Shown here piece after piece: positions 46,743 to 59,202 of a stretch of 64,000 nucleotides of DNA. The notes under the pieces were generated by a model. The model had not been told where the DNA came from and ran no database searches. It saw nothing but the letters and a program-made list of their open reading frames with translations. The DNA is taken from contig OY720098.1 in assembly GCA_963082875.1 (NCBI GenBank), positions 14,694,001 through 14,758,000 of the forward strand. Direction: 5' to 3'. Each line of letters begins with the position of its first letter. Position 1 is the first letter of the stretch. The translations under genes were made by a program, and so were the position numbers. Source of the stretch: Corella eumyota. Lineage: Eukaryota; Chordata; Ascidiacea; Phlebobranchia; Corellidae.

Positions 46743-46903
46743 ATACTTACCTGACGAGGGTCTTCACTGCGATCAGGCAGGCAGTGGGCCCAGGGCGAGG
46801 CTCAGTCATTGCACTTCGACTGAGCTGACCTCTGCGATTACCCAAAATGTGGGTAACTCGGTCGTATAATTTCTGATAGTGGGGTCTGCGTTCGCGCTAA
46901 CCC
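46743..46903 (+). ncRNA. U1: U1 snRNA copy p57 (Sm-site variant)
   Basis: Duplicate of p33, Sm site AAUUUCUG. Confidence 0.9.
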
Positions 46904-47263
46904 TTTATTTTATTAATTTTGTGTGTTATTGATGTTTGTTGCAAATATCGGTACCTACTTACTGTATGTTTGTTGTATGTAATGTAAATCTATCTAGTTA
47001 AGCAATATACATTTATTCTTAAGCTATACGCAAAACGTCGAAATATAAGCGAAAAGTGTTGCTTTGTTGATTTGGCTTAAATCCGATTTCTTTCAGCTCG
47101 TATTCGAATGCCATGACCGGTATATGCCACTGTGGCGTCCTAATTCAAATCAAAAAAAAGAATTACATAAAAACCTGTTTAATTGTTAGAGAATATTTGC
47201 GCGAGCACCACAAATGGAAATTTATAATTCATTCGGCTGCCGTCCGTTTGCGATGGATGCGGC

Positions 47264-47424
47264 ATACTTACCTGACGAGGGTATTCACTGCGATCAGGCA
47301 GGCAGTGGGCCCAGGGCGAGGCTCAGTCATTGCACTTCGACTGAGCTGACCTCTGCGATTACCCCAAATGTGGGTAACTCGGTCGTATAATTTGTGATAG
47401 TGGGGTCTGCGTTCGCGCTAACCT
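47264..47424 (+). ncRNA. U1: U1 snRNA copy p58
   Basis: Duplicate of p34 (class A'). Confidence 0.95.
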
Positions 47425-47765
47425 TTTATTTTATTAATTTTGTGTGATAATGATGTTTGGTGCAAATACCGGTACCAACTTGCTGTTGCAGGTAATCTAG
47501 TTAAGCAATATACATTTATTCTTAAGCTATACGCAAAACGTCGAAATATAAGCAAAAATGTTGCTTTGTTGGTTTGGATTAAATCCGATTCCTTTTAGCT
47601 CGTAATCAAACGCCATGACCGTATTATGCCACTGTGGCCTCCTTTTTAAAATTTATAGAAATAATAACATAAAAACCTGTTTAATTGTTAGAGAATATTT
47701 GCGCGAGCACGACAAATGGGAAGTTATAATTCATTGGGCAGCCGTCCGTTTGCGATGAATGCGGC

Positions 47766-47926
47766 ATACTTTCCTGACGAGGGTCTTCACTGCGATCAGG
47801 CAGGCAGTGTGCCCAGGGCGAGGTTCAGCCATTGAACTTCGACTGAGCTGACTTCTGCGATTACCCCAAATGTGGGTAACTCGGTCGTATAATTTGTGAT
47901 AGTGGGGTTTGCGTTCGCGCTAACCC
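47766..47926 (+). ncRNA. U1: U1 snRNA copy p59 (class D, 5' end changed)
   Basis: Duplicate of p35, with AUACUUUCCUG and loop II AUUGAAC. Confidence 0.88.
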
Positions 47927-48287
47927 TTTATTTTATTAATTTTGTGTGTTATTGATGTTTGTTGCAAATATCGGTACCTACTTACTCTATATGTTTGTTA
48001 TATGTAACGTAATCTATCTAGTTAAGCAATATACATTTATTCTTAAGCTATACGCAAAACGTCAAAATATAAACGAAAAGTGTTGCTTTGTTGATTTGGC
48101 TTAAATCCTATTTCTTTCAGCTCGTAATCGAATGCCATAACCGGTATACGCCACTGTGGCGTCCATTTTTAAATCAAAAAAAATAATTACATAAAAACCT
48201 GTTTAATTGTTAGAGAATATTTGCGCGAGCACCACAAATAGAAAGTTATAATTCATTGGGCAGCCGTCCGTTTGCGATGTATGCGGC

Positions 48288-48448
48288 ATACTTACCTGAC
48301 GAGGGTATTCAATGTAATCAGGCAGGCAGTGGGCCTAGGGCGAGGCTCAGTCATTGCAATTCGACTGAGCTGACCTCTGCGATTGCCCCAAATGTGGGTA
48401 ACTCGGTCGTATAATTTGTGATAATGGCGTCTGCGTTCGCGCTAACCC
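48288..48448 (+). ncRNA. U1: U1 snRNA copy p60 (class B)
   Basis: Duplicate of p36. Confidence 0.9.
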
Positions 48449-48789
48449 TTTATTTTATTCATTTTGTGTGATAATGATGTTTGGTGCAAATACCGGTACC
48501 AACTTGCTGTTGCAGGTAATCTAGTTAAGCAATATACATTTATTCTTAAGCTATACGCTAAACGTCGAAATATAAGCAAAAATGTTGCTTTGTTGGTTTG
48601 GATTAAATCCGATTCCTTTTAGCTCGTAATCAAACGCCATGACCGGTATATGCCACTGTGGCCTCCTTTTTAAAATTTATAGAAATAATAACATAAAAAC
48701 CTGTTTAATTGTTAGAGAATATTTGCGCGAGCACCACAAATGGGAAGTTATAATTCATTGGGCAGCCGTCCGTTTGCGATGAATGCAGC

Positions 48790-48950
48790 ATACTTACCTG
48801 ACGAGGGTCTTCACTGCGATCAGGCAGGCAGTGGCTCCAGGGCGAGGCTCAGTCATTGCACTTCGACTGAGCTGACCTCTGCGATTACCCCAAATGTGGG
48901 TAACGCGGTCGTATAATTTGTGATAGTGGGGTCTGCGTTCGCGCTAACCC
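48790..48950 (+). ncRNA. U1: U1 snRNA copy p61
   Basis: Duplicate of p37 (class A). Confidence 0.93.
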
Positions 48951-49309
48951 TTTATTTTATTAATTTTGTGTGTTATTGATGTTTGTTGCAAATATCGGTA
49001 CCTACTTACTGTATGTTTGTTGTATGTAACGTAAATCTATCTAGTTAAGCAATATACATTTATTCTTAAGCTATACGCAAAACGTCGAAATATAAGCAAA
49101 AGTGTTGCTTTGTTGATTTGGCTTAAATCCGATTTCTTTCAGCTCGTATTCGAATGCCATGACCGGTATATGCCACTGTGGCGTCCTTTTTCAAATCAAA
49201 AAAAATAATTACATAAAAACCTGTTTAATTGTTAGAGAATATTTGCGCGAGCACCACAAATGGGAAGTTATTATTCATTTGACAGCCGTCCGTTTGCGAT
49301 GTATGCAGC

Positions 49310-49470
49310 ATACTTACCTGACGAGGGTTTTCACTGCGATCAGGCAAGCAGTGGGCCCAGGGCGAGGCTCAGTCATTGCACTTCGACTGAGCTGACCTCT
49401 GCGATTACCCAAAATGTGGGTAACTCGGTCGTATAATTTCTGATAGTGGGGTCTGCGTTCGCGCTAACCC
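49310..49470 (+). ncRNA. U1: U1 snRNA copy p62 (Sm-site variant)
   Basis: Duplicate of p38, plus one private change in loop/stem I (CAGGCAAGCAG). Confidence 0.9.
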
Positions 49471-49830
49471 TTTATTTTATTAATTTTGTGTGTTATTGAT
49501 GTTTGTTGCAAATATCGGTACCTACTTACTGTATGTTTGTTGTATGTAATGTAAATCTATCTAGTTAAGCAATATACATTTATTCTTAAGCTATACGCAA
49601 AACGTCGAAATATAAGCGAAAAGTGTTGCTTTGTTGATTTGGCTTAAATCCTATTTCTTTCAGCTCGTAATCGAATGCCATGACCGGTATATGCCACGGT
49701 GGCGCCCTTTTTCAAATCAAAAAAAATAATTACATAAAAACCTGTTTAATTGTTAGAGAATATTTGCGCGATCACGACAAATGGAAATTTATAATTCAAT
49801 CGGCTGCCGTGCAATTGCGATGTATGCGGC

Positions 49831-49991
49831 ATACTTACCTGACGAGGGTCTTCACTGCGATCAGGCAGGCAGTGGGCCCAGGGCGAGGCTCAGTCATTGC
49901 ACTTCGACTGAGCTGACCTCTGGGATTACCCCAAATGTGGGTAACTCGGTCGTATAATTTGTGATAGTGGAGTCTGCGTTCGCGCTAACCC
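49831..49991 (+). ncRNA. U1: U1 snRNA copy p63
   Basis: Duplicate of p39 (class A). Confidence 0.93.
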
Positions 49992-50354
49992 TTTATTTTA
50001 TTAATTTTGTGTGTTATTGATGTTTGTTGCCAAATATCGGTACCTACTTACTCTGTATGTTTGTTATATGTAACGTAATCTATTTAGTTAAGCAATATAC
50101 ATTTATTCTTAAGCTATACGCAAAATGTCGAAATATAAGCGAAAAGTGTTGCTTTGTTGATTTGGCTTAAATCCTATTTCTTTCAGCTCGTATTCGAATG
50201 CCATGACCGGTATATGCCACTGTGGCGTCCTTTTTCAAATCAAAAAAAAATAATTACATAAAAACCTGTTTAATTGTTAGAGAATATTTGCGCGAGCACC
50301 ACAAATGGGAAGTTATTATTCATTTGGCAGCAGTCCGTTTGCGATGTATGCAGA

Positions 50355-50515
50355 ATACTTACCTCACGAGGGTCTTCACTGCGATCGGGCAGGCAGTGGG
50401 CCCAGGGCGAGGCTCAGTCATTGCACTTCGACTGAGCTGAGCTCCGCAATTACCCCAAATGTGGGTAACTCGGTCGTATAATTTGTGATAGTGGGGTCTG
50501 CGTTCGCGCTAACCC
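50355..50515 (+). ncRNA. U1: U1 snRNA copy p64 (class C)
   Basis: Duplicate of p40. Confidence 0.91.
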
Positions 50516-50877
50516 TTTATTTTATTTATTTTGTGTGTTATTTATGTTTGTTGCCAAATATCGGTAACTACTTACTCTGTATGTTTGTTATATGTAACGT
50601 AATCTATCTAGTTAAGCAATATACATTTATTCTTAAGCTATACGCAAAACGTCGAAATATAAGCGAAAAGTGTTGCTTTGTTGATTTGGCTTAAATCCTA
50701 TTTCTTTCAGCTCGTAATCGAATGCCATAACCGGTATACGCCACTGTGGTGTCCATTTTTAAATCAAAAAAAATAATTACATAAAAACCTGTTTAATTGT
50801 TAGAGAATATTTGCGCGAGCACCACAAATAGGAAGTTATAATTCATTGGGCAACCGTCCGTTTGCGATGTATGCGGC

Positions 50878-51038
50878 ATACTTACCTGACGAGGGTATTC
50901 AATGCAATCAGGCAGGCAGTGGGCCCAGGGCGAGGCTCAGTCATTGCAATTCGACTGAGCTGACCTCTGCGATTACCCAAAATGTGGGTAACTCGGTCGT
51001 ATAATTTCTGATAGTGGGTTCTGCGTTCGCGCTAACCC
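50878..51038 (+). ncRNA. U1: U1 snRNA copy p65 (class B, Sm-site variant)
   Basis: Duplicate of p41, but GAUAGUGGGUUC where p41 has GAUCGUGGG. Confidence 0.89.
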
Positions 51039-51398
51039 TTTATTTTATTAATTTTGTGTGTTATTGATGTTTGTTGCAAATATCGGTACCTACTTACTGT
51101 ATGTTTGTTGTATGTAATGTAAATCTATCTAGTTAAGCAATATACATTTATTCTTAAGCTATACGCAAAACGTCGAAATATAAGCGAAAAGTGTTGCTTT
51201 GTTGATTTGGCTTAAATCCTTTTTCTTTCAGCTCGTAATCGAATGCCATGACCGGTATACGCCACTGTGGCGTCCTTTTTCAAATCAAAAAAAATAATTA
51301 CATAAAAACCTGTTTAATTGTTAGAGAATATTTGCGGGAGCACCACAAATAGGAAGTTGTAATTCATTGGGCAGCCGTCCGTTTGCGATGTATGCGGC

Positions 51399-51559
51399 AT
51401 ACTTACCTGACGAGGGTATTCAATGCAATCAGGCAGGCAGTGGGCCCAGGGCGGGGCTCAGTCATTGCAATTCGACTGAGCTGACCTCTGCGATTACCCA
51501 AAATGTGGGTAACTCGGTCGTATAATTTCTGATAGTGGGGTCTGCGTTCGCGCTAACCC
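51399..51559 (+). ncRNA. U1: U1 snRNA copy p66 (class B, Sm-site variant)
   Basis: Duplicate of p42. Confidence 0.89.
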
Positions 51560-51919
51560 TTTATTTTATTAATTTTGTGTGTTATTGATGTTTGTTGCAA
51601 ATATCGGTACCTACTTACTGTATGTTTGTTGTATGTAATGTAAATCTATCTAGTTAAGCAATATACAATTATTCTTAAGCTATACGCAAAACGTCGAAAT
51701 ATAAGCGAAAAGTGTTGCTTTGTGGATTTGGCTTAAATCCTATTTCTTTCAGCTCGTAATCGAATGCCAGGACCGGTATACGTCACTGTGGCGTCCTTTT
51801 TCAAATCAAAAAAAAGAATTACATAAAAACCTGTTTAATTGTTAGAGAATATTTGCGCGAGCACCACAAATGGAAATTTATAATTCAATCGGCTGCCATG
51901 CAATTGCGATGTATGCGGC

Positions 51920-52080
51920 ATACTTACCTGACGAGGGTCTTCACTGCGATCAGGCAGGCAGTGGGCCCAGGGCGAGGCTCAGTCATTGCACTTCGACTGA
52001 GCTGACCTCTGCGATTACCCCAAATGTGGGTAACTCGGTCGTATAATTTGTGATAGTGGGGTCTGCGTTCGCGCTAACCC
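51920..52080 (+). ncRNA. U1: U1 snRNA copy p67
   Basis: Duplicate of p43, reference class A. Confidence 0.97.
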
Positions 52081-52441
52081 TTTATTTTATTAATTTGTGT
52101 GTTATTGATGTTTGTTGCCAAATATCGGTACCTACTTACTCTGTATGTTTGTTATATGTAACGTAATCTATCTAGTTAAGCAATATTTATTTATTCTTAA
52201 GCTATACCCAAAATGTCGAAATATAAGCGAAAAGTGTTGCTTTGTTGATTTGGCTTAAATCCTATTTCTTTCAGCTCGTAATCGAATGCCATTACCGGTA
52301 TACGCCACTGTGGTGTCCATTTTCAAATCAAAAAAAATAATTACATAAAAACCTGTTTAATTGTTAGAGAATATTTGCGCGAGCACCACAAATGGGAAGT
52401 TATTATTCATTTGGCAGCAGTCCGTTTGCGATGTATGCAGA

Positions 52442-52602
52442 ATACTTACCTCACGAGGGTCTTCACTGCGATCGGGCAGGCAGTGGGCCCAGGGCGAGGC
52501 TCAGTCATTGCACTTCGACTGAGCTGACCTCTGCGATTACCCCAAATGTGGGTAACTCGGTCGTATAATTTGTGATAGTGGGGTCTGCGTTCGCGCTAAA
52601 CC
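52442..52602 (+). ncRNA. U1: U1 snRNA copy p68 (class C)
   Basis: Duplicate of p44 up to its last bases (CUAAACC), where the duplicated block ends. Confidence 0.92.
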
Positions 52603-52962
52603 TTTATTTATTAATTTTGTGTGTTATTGATGTTTGTTGCAAAATATCGGTACCTACTTACTCTGTATGTTTGTTATATGTAACGTAATCTATCTAGTTA
52701 AGCAATTTACATTTATTCTTACGCTATACGCTAAACGTCGAAATATAAGCAAAAATGTTGCTTTGTTGGTTTGGATTAAATCCGATTCCTTTTAGCTCGT
52801 AATCGAACGCCATGACCGGTATATGCCACTGTGGCGTCCTTTTTAAAATTTATAGAAATAATTACATAAATACCTGTTTAATTGTTAGAGAATATTTGCG
52901 CGAGCACCACAAATGGGAAGTTATAATTCAATAAGCTGCCGTGCAATTGCGATGTATGCGGC

Positions 52963-53123
52963 ATACTTACCTGACGAGGGTCTTCACTGCGATCAGGCAG
53001 GCAGTGGGCCCAGGGCGAGGCTCAGTCATTGCACTTCGTCTGAGCTGACCTCTGCGATTACCCGAAATGTGGGTAACTCGGTCGTATAATTTGTGATAGT
53101 GGGGTCTGCGTTCGCGCTAACCC
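52963..53123 (+). ncRNA. U1: U1 snRNA copy p69
   Basis: Class A with CUUCGUCUGAGC in stem II and ACCCGAAAUG in stem-loop III. Confidence 0.93.
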
Positions 53124-53485
53124 TTTATTTTATTAATCTTGTGTGTTAATGATGTTTGTTGCCAAATATCGGTACCTACTTAATCTGTATGTTTGTTATA
53201 TGTAACGTAATCTATCTAGTTAAGCAATATACATTTATTCTTAAGCTATACGCAAAATGTCGAAATATAAGCGAAAAGTGTTGCTTTGTTGATTTGGCTT
53301 AAATCCTATTTCTTTCAGCTCGTATTCGAATGCCATGACCGGTATATGCCACTGTGGCGTCCTTTTTCAAATCAAAAAAAATAATTACATAAAAACCTGT
53401 TTAATTGTTAGAGAATATTTGCGCGAGCACCACAAATGGGAAGTTATTATTCATTTTGCAGCAATCCGTTTGCGATGTATGCAGA

Positions 53486-53646
53486 ATACTTACCTGACGA
53501 GGGTATTCACTGCGATCGGACAGGCAGTGGGCCCAGGGCGAGGCTCAGTCATTGCACTTCGACTGAGCTGACCTCTGCGATTACCCCAATTGTGGGTAAC
53601 TCGGTCGTATAATTTGTGATAGTGGGGTCTGCGTTCGCGCTAACCC
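53486..53646 (+). ncRNA. U1: U1 snRNA copy p70 (C-like loop, normal 5' end)
   Basis: 5' end AUACUUACCUG but loop I GAUCGGACAG as in class C relatives; CCCCAAUUGUGGG in stem-loop III. Confidence 0.91.
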
Positions 53647-54006
53647 TTTATTTTATTAATTTTGTGTGTTATTGATGTTTGTTGCAAATATCGGTACCTA
53701 CTTACTGTATGTTTGTTGTATGTAATGTAAATCTATCTAGTTAAGCAATATACAATTATTCTTAAGCTATACGCAAAACGTCGAAATATAAGCGAAAAGT
53801 GTTGCTTTGTGGATTTGGCTTAAATCCTATTTATTTCAGCTCGTAATCGAATGCCATGACCGGTATACGCCACTGTGGCGTCCTTTTTCAAATCAAAAAA
53901 AATAATTACATAAAAACCTGTTTAATTGTTAGAGAATATTTGCGCGAGCACCACAAATGGAAATTTATAATTCAATCGGCTGCCATGCAATTGCGATGTA
54001 TGCGGC

Positions 54007-54167
54007 ATACTTACCTGACGAGGGTCTTCACTGCGATCAGGCAGGCAGTGGGCCCAGGGCGAGGCTCAGTCATTGCACTTCGACTGAGCTGACCTCTGCG
54101 ATTACCCCAAATGTGGGTAACTCGGTCGTATAATTTGTGATAGTGGGGTTTGCGTTCGCGCTAACCC
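54007..54167 (+). ncRNA. U1: U1 snRNA copy p71
   Basis: Class A; only GGGGUUUGCG in stem IV differs. Confidence 0.96.
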
Positions 54168-54529
54168 TTTATTTTATTAATTTTGTGTGTTATTGATGTT
54201 TGTTGCCAAATATCGGTACCTACTTACTCTGTATGTTTGTTATATGTAACGTAATCTATCTAGTTAAGCAATATACATTTATTCTTAAGCTATACGCAAA
54301 ATGTCGAAATATAAGCGAAAAGTGTTGCTTTGTTGATTTGGCTTAAATCCTATTTCTTTCAGCTCGTAATCGAATGCCATTACCGGTATACGCCACTGTG
54401 GTGTCCATTTTCAAATCAAAAAAAATAATTACATAAAAACCTGTTTAATTGTTAGAGAATATTTGCGCGAGCACCACAAATGGGAAGTTATTATTCATTT
54501 GGCAGCAGTCCGTTTGCGATGTATGCAGA

Positions 54530-54690
54530 ATACTTACCTCACGAGGGTCTTCACTGCGATCGGGCAGGCAGTGGGCCCAGGGCGAGGCTCAGTCATTGCA
54601 CTTCGACTGAGCTGACCTCTGCGATTACCCCAAATGTGGGTAACTCGGTCGTATAATTTGTGATAGTGGGGTCTGCGTTCGCGCTAACCC
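54530..54690 (+). ncRNA. U1: U1 snRNA copy p72 (class C)
   Basis: Class C with intact Sm site; 2,088 bp after p68 and very similar to it. Confidence 0.93.
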
Positions 54691-55050
54691 TTTATTTATT
54701 AATTTTGTGTGTTATTGATGTTTGTTGCAAAATATCGGTACCTACTTACTCTGTATGTTTGTTATATGTAACGTAATCTATCTAGTTAAGCAATTTACAT
54801 TTATTCTTACGCTATACGCTAAACGTCGAAATATAAGCAAAAATGTTGCTTTGTTGGTTTGGATTAAATCCGATTCCTTTTAGCTCGTAATCGAACGCCA
54901 TGACCGGTATATGCCACTGTGGCGTCCTTTTTAAAATTTATAGAAATAATTACATAAATACCTGTTTAATTGTTAGAGAATATTTGCGCGAGCACCACAA
55001 ATGGGAAGTTATAATTCAATCGGCTGCCGTGCAATTGCGATGTATGCGGC

Positions 55051-55211
55051 ATACTTACCTGACGAGGGTCTTCACTGCGATCAGGCAGGCAGTGGGCCCA
55101 GGGCGAGGCTCAGTCATTGCATTTCGTCTGAGCTGACCTCTGCGATTACCCGAAATGTGGGTAACTCGGTCGTATAATTTGTGATAGTGGGGTCTGCGTT
55201 CGCGCTAACCC
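55051..55211 (+). ncRNA. U1: U1 snRNA copy p73
   Basis: Class A with loop II AUUGCAUUUC, GUCUG in stem II and ACCCGAAAUG. Confidence 0.92.
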
Positions 55212-55570
55212 TTTATTTTATTAATTTTGTGTGTTATTGATGTTTGTTGCAAATATCGGTACCTACTTACTGTATGTTTGTTGTATGTAACATAATTTAT
55301 GTAGTTAAGCAATATACATTTATTCTTAAGCTATATGCAAAACGTCGAAATATAAGCGACAAGTGTTGCTTTGTTGATTTGGCTTAAATCCGATTTCTTT
55401 CAGCTCGTATTCGAATGCCATGACCGGTATATGCCACTGTGGCGTCCTTTTTCAAATCAAAAAAAAGAATTACATAAAAACCTGTTTAATTGTTAGAGAA
55501 TATTTGTGCGAGCACCACAAATGGGAATTTATAATTCATTCGGCTGCCGTCCGTTTGCGATGAATGCGGC

Positions 55571-55731
55571 ATACTTACCTGACGAGGGTATTCACTGCGA
55601 TCAGGCAGGAAGTGGGCTCAGGGCGAGGCTCAGTCATTGCACTTCGACTGAGCTGACCTTTGCGATTACCCCAAATGTGGGTAACTCGGTCGTATAATTT
55701 GTGATAGTGGGGTCTGCGTTCGCGCTAACCC
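55571..55731 (+). ncRNA. U1: U1 snRNA copy p74
   Basis: Class A' with GCAGGAAGUGGGCUCAGGG and GACCUUUGCG. Confidence 0.93.
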
Positions 55732-56093
55732 TTTATTTTATTAATCTTGTGTGTTATTGATGTTTGTTGCCAAATATCGGTACCTACTTACTCTGTATGT
55801 TTGTTATATGTAACGTAATCTATCTAGTTAAGCAATATACATTTATTCTTAAGCTATACGCAAAATGTCGAAATATAAGCGAAAAGTGTTGCTTTGTTGA
55901 TTTGGCTTAAATCCTATTTCTTTCAGCTCGTATTCGAATGCCATGACCGGTATATGCCACTGTGGCGTCCTTTTTCAAATCAAAAAAAATAATTACATAA
56001 AAACCTGTTTAATTGTTAGAGAATATTTGCGCGAGCACCACAAATGGGAAGTTATTATTCATTTGGCAGCAATCCGTTTGCGATGTATGCAGA

Positions 56094-56254
56094 ATACTTA
56101 CCTGACGAGGGTATTCACTGCGATCGGACAGGCAGTGGGCCCAGGGCGAGGCTCAGTCATTGCACTTCGACTGAGCTGACCTCTGCGATTACCCCAAATG
56201 TGGGTAACTCGGTCGTATAATTTGTGATAGTGGGGTCTGCGTTCGCGCTAACCC
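56094..56254 (+). ncRNA. U1: U1 snRNA copy p75 (C-like loop, normal 5' end)
   Basis: Like p70: AUACUUACCUG with loop GAUCGGACAG; the rest is reference-like. Confidence 0.92.
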
Positions 56255-56616
56255 TTTATTTTATTAATTTTGTGTGTTATTGATGTTTGTTGCCAAATAT
56301 CGGTACCTACTTACTCTGTATGTTTGTTATATGTAACGTAATCTATCTAGTTAAGCAATATACATTTATTCTTAAGCTATACGCAAAACGTCGAAATATA
56401 AGCGAAAAGTGTTGCTTTGTTGATTTGGCTTAAATCCTATTTCTTTCAGCTCGTAATCAAATGCCATAACCGGTATACGCCACTGTGGTGTCCATTTTTA
56501 AATCAAAAAAAATAATTACATAAAAACCTGTTTAATTGTTAGAGAATATTTGCGCGAGCACCACAAATGGGAAGTTATAATTCATTGGGCAGCCGTCCGT
56601 TTGCGATGTATGCGGC

Positions 56617-56777
56617 ATACTTACCTGACGAGGGTATTCAATGCAATCAGGCAGGCAGTGGGCCCAGGGCGGGGCTCAGTCATTGCAATTCGACTGAGCT
56701 GACCTCTGCGATTACCCAAAATGTGGGTAACTCGGTCGTATAATTTCTGATAGTGGGGTCTGCGTTCGCGCTAACCC
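56617..56777 (+). ncRNA. U1: U1 snRNA copy p76 (class B, Sm-site variant)
   Basis: Class B with GGCGGGGCUC, stem-loop III AAAAUG and Sm site AAUUUCUG, as p42. Confidence 0.89.
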
Positions 56778-57137
56778 TTTATTTTATTAATTTTGTGTGT
56801 TATTGATGTTTGTTGCAAATATCGGTACCTACTTACTGTATGTTTGTTGTATGTAATGTAAATCTATCTAGTTAAGCAATATACATTTATTCTTAAGCTA
56901 TACGCAAAACGTCGAAATATAAGCGAAAAGTGTTGCTTTGTTGATTTGGCTTAAATCCTATTTCTTTCAGCTCGTAATCGAATGCCATGACCGGTATACG
57001 CCACTGTGGCGTCCTTTTTCAAATCAAAAAAAATAATTACATAAAAACCTGTTTAATTGTTAGAGAATATTTGCGCGAGCACCACAAATGGAAATTTATA
57101 ATTCAATCGGCTGCCGTGCAATTGCGATGTATGCGGC

Positions 57138-57298
57138 ATACTTACCTGACGAGGGTCTTCACTGCGATCAGGCAGGCAGTGGGCCCAGGGCGAGGCTCAG
57201 TCATTGCACTTCGACTGAGCTGACTTCTGCGATTACCCCAAATGTGGGTAACTCGGTCGTATAATTTGTGATAGTTGGGTCTGCGTTCGCGCTAACCC
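57138..57298 (+). ncRNA. U1: U1 snRNA copy p77
   Basis: Class A with GACUUC and GAUAGUUGGGUC; first unit of the 3,609-bp repeat. Confidence 0.94.
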
Positions 57299-57660
57299 TT
57301 TATTTTATTAATTTTGTGTGTTATTGATGTTTGTTGCCAAATATCGGTACCTACTTACTCTGTATGTTTGTTATATGTAACGTAATCTATCTAGTTAAGC
57401 AATATACATTTATTCTTAAGCTATACGCAAAATGTCGAAATATAAGCGAAAAGTGTTGCTTTGTTGATTTGGCTTAAATCCTATTTCTTTCAGCTCGTAA
57501 TCGAATGCCATAACCGGTATACGCCACTGTGGTGTCCATTTTCAAATCAAAAAAAATAATTACATAAAAACCTGTTTAATTGTTAGAGAATATTTGCGCG
57601 AGCACCACAAATGGGAAGTTATTATTCATTTTGCAGCAGTCCGTTTGCGATGTATGCAGA

Positions 57661-57821
57661 ATACTTACCTCACGAGGGTCTTCACTGCGATCGGGCAAGC
57701 AGTGGGCCTAGGGCGAGGCTCAGTCATTGCAGTTCGACTGAGCTGACCTCTGCGATTACCCCAAATGTGGGTAACTCGGTCGTATAATTTGTGATAGTGG
57801 GGTTTGCGTTCGCGCTAACCC
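57661..57821 (+). ncRNA. U1: U1 snRNA copy p78 (class C)
   Basis: Class C with GGGCAAGCAG, GGGCCUAGGG and loop II AUUGCAG, which is the U2B''-type heptamer. Confidence 0.9.
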
Positions 57822-58180
57822 TTTATTTTATTAATTTTGTGTGTTATTGATGTTTGTTGCAAATATCGGTACCTACTTACTGTATGTTTGTTATATGTAA
57901 CGTAATCTATCTAGTTAAGCAATATACATTTATTCTTAAGCTATACGCAAAACGTCGAAATAAAAGCGAAAAGTGTTGCTTTGTTGATTTGGCTTAAATC
58001 CTATTTCTTTCAGCTCGTAATCGAATGCCATAACCGGTATACGCCACTGTGGTGTCCATTTTTAAATCAAAAAAAATAATTACATAAAAACCTGTTTAAT
58101 TGTTAGAGAATATTTGCGCGAGCACCACAAATAGGAAGTTATAATTCATTGGGCAGCCGTCCGTTTGCGATGTATGCGGC

Positions 58181-58341
58181 ATACTTACCTGACGAGGGTA
58201 TTCAATGCAATCAGTCAGGCAGTGGGCCCAGGGCGAGGCTCAGTCATTGCAATTCGACTGAGCTGACCTCTGCGATTGCCCCAAATGTGGGTAACTCGGT
58301 CGTATAATTTGTGATAGTGGGGTCTGCGTTCGCGCTAACCC
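58181..58341 (+). ncRNA. U1: U1 snRNA copy p79 (class B)
   Basis: Class B with loop I AAUCAGUCAG, as p3. Confidence 0.91.
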
Positions 58342-58682
58342 TTTATTTTATTAATTTTGTGTGATAATGATGTTTGGTGCAAATACCGGTACCAACTTGC
58401 TGTTGCAGGTAATCTAGTTAAGCAATATACATTTATTCTTAAGCTATACGCTAAACGTCGAAATATAAGCAAAAATGTTGCTTTGTTGGTTTGGATTAAA
58501 TCCGATTCCTTTTAGCTCGTAATCGAACGCCATGACCGGTATATGCCACTGTGGCCTCCTTTTTAAAATTTATAGAAATAATAACATAAAAACCTGTTTA
58601 ATTGTTAGAGAATATTTGCGCGAGCACCACAAATGGGAAGTTATAATTCATTGGGCAGCCGTCCGTTTGCGATGAATGCAGC

Positions 58683-58843
58683 ATACTTACCTGACGAGGG
58701 TCTTCACTGCGATCAGGCAGGCAGTGGGCCCAGGGCGAGGCTCAGTCATTGCACTTCGACTGAGCTGACCTCTGCGATTACCCCAAATGTGGGTAACTCG
58801 GACGTATAATTTCTGATAGTGGGGTCTGCGTTCGCGCTAACCC
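58683..58843 (+). ncRNA. U1: U1 snRNA copy p80 (Sm-site variant)
   Basis: Class A with CGGACGUAUAAUUUCUG: the stem III flank and Sm site are changed. Confidence 0.9.
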
Positions 58844-59202
58844 TTTATTTTATTAATTTTGTGTGTTATTGATGTTTGTTGCAAATATCGGTACCTACTT
58901 ACTGTATGTTTGTTGTATGTAACCTAAATCTATCTAGTTAAGCAATATACATTTATTCTTAAGCTATACGCAAAACGTCGAAATATAAGCAAAAGTGTTG
59001 CTTTGTTGATTTGGCTTAAATCCGATTTCTTTCAGCTCGTATTCGAATGCCATGACCGGTATATGCCACTGTGGCGTCCTTTTTCAAATCAAAAAAAATA
59101 ATTACATAAAAACCTGTTTAATTGTTAGAGAATATTTGCGCGAGCACCACAAATGGGAAGTTATTATTCATTTGACAGCCGTCCGTTTGCGATGTATACG
59201 GC

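Larger units (their letters stand above)
27736..52599. repeat. 12,375-bp segmental tandem duplication inside the U1 array (24 units, twice)
   Basis: Sequence 27736-40224 recurs 12,375 bp downstream at 40111-52599. All 24 U1 genes (p21-p44 versus p45-p68) keep exactly the same offset and share private changes. Only a handful of differences were noticed, for example at 46134, 49347 and 51013 of the second copy. The breakpoints fall inside U1 genes (left within p20/p44, right at the 3' end of p44/p68), as expected for unequal exchange between array members. Confidence 0.93.
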
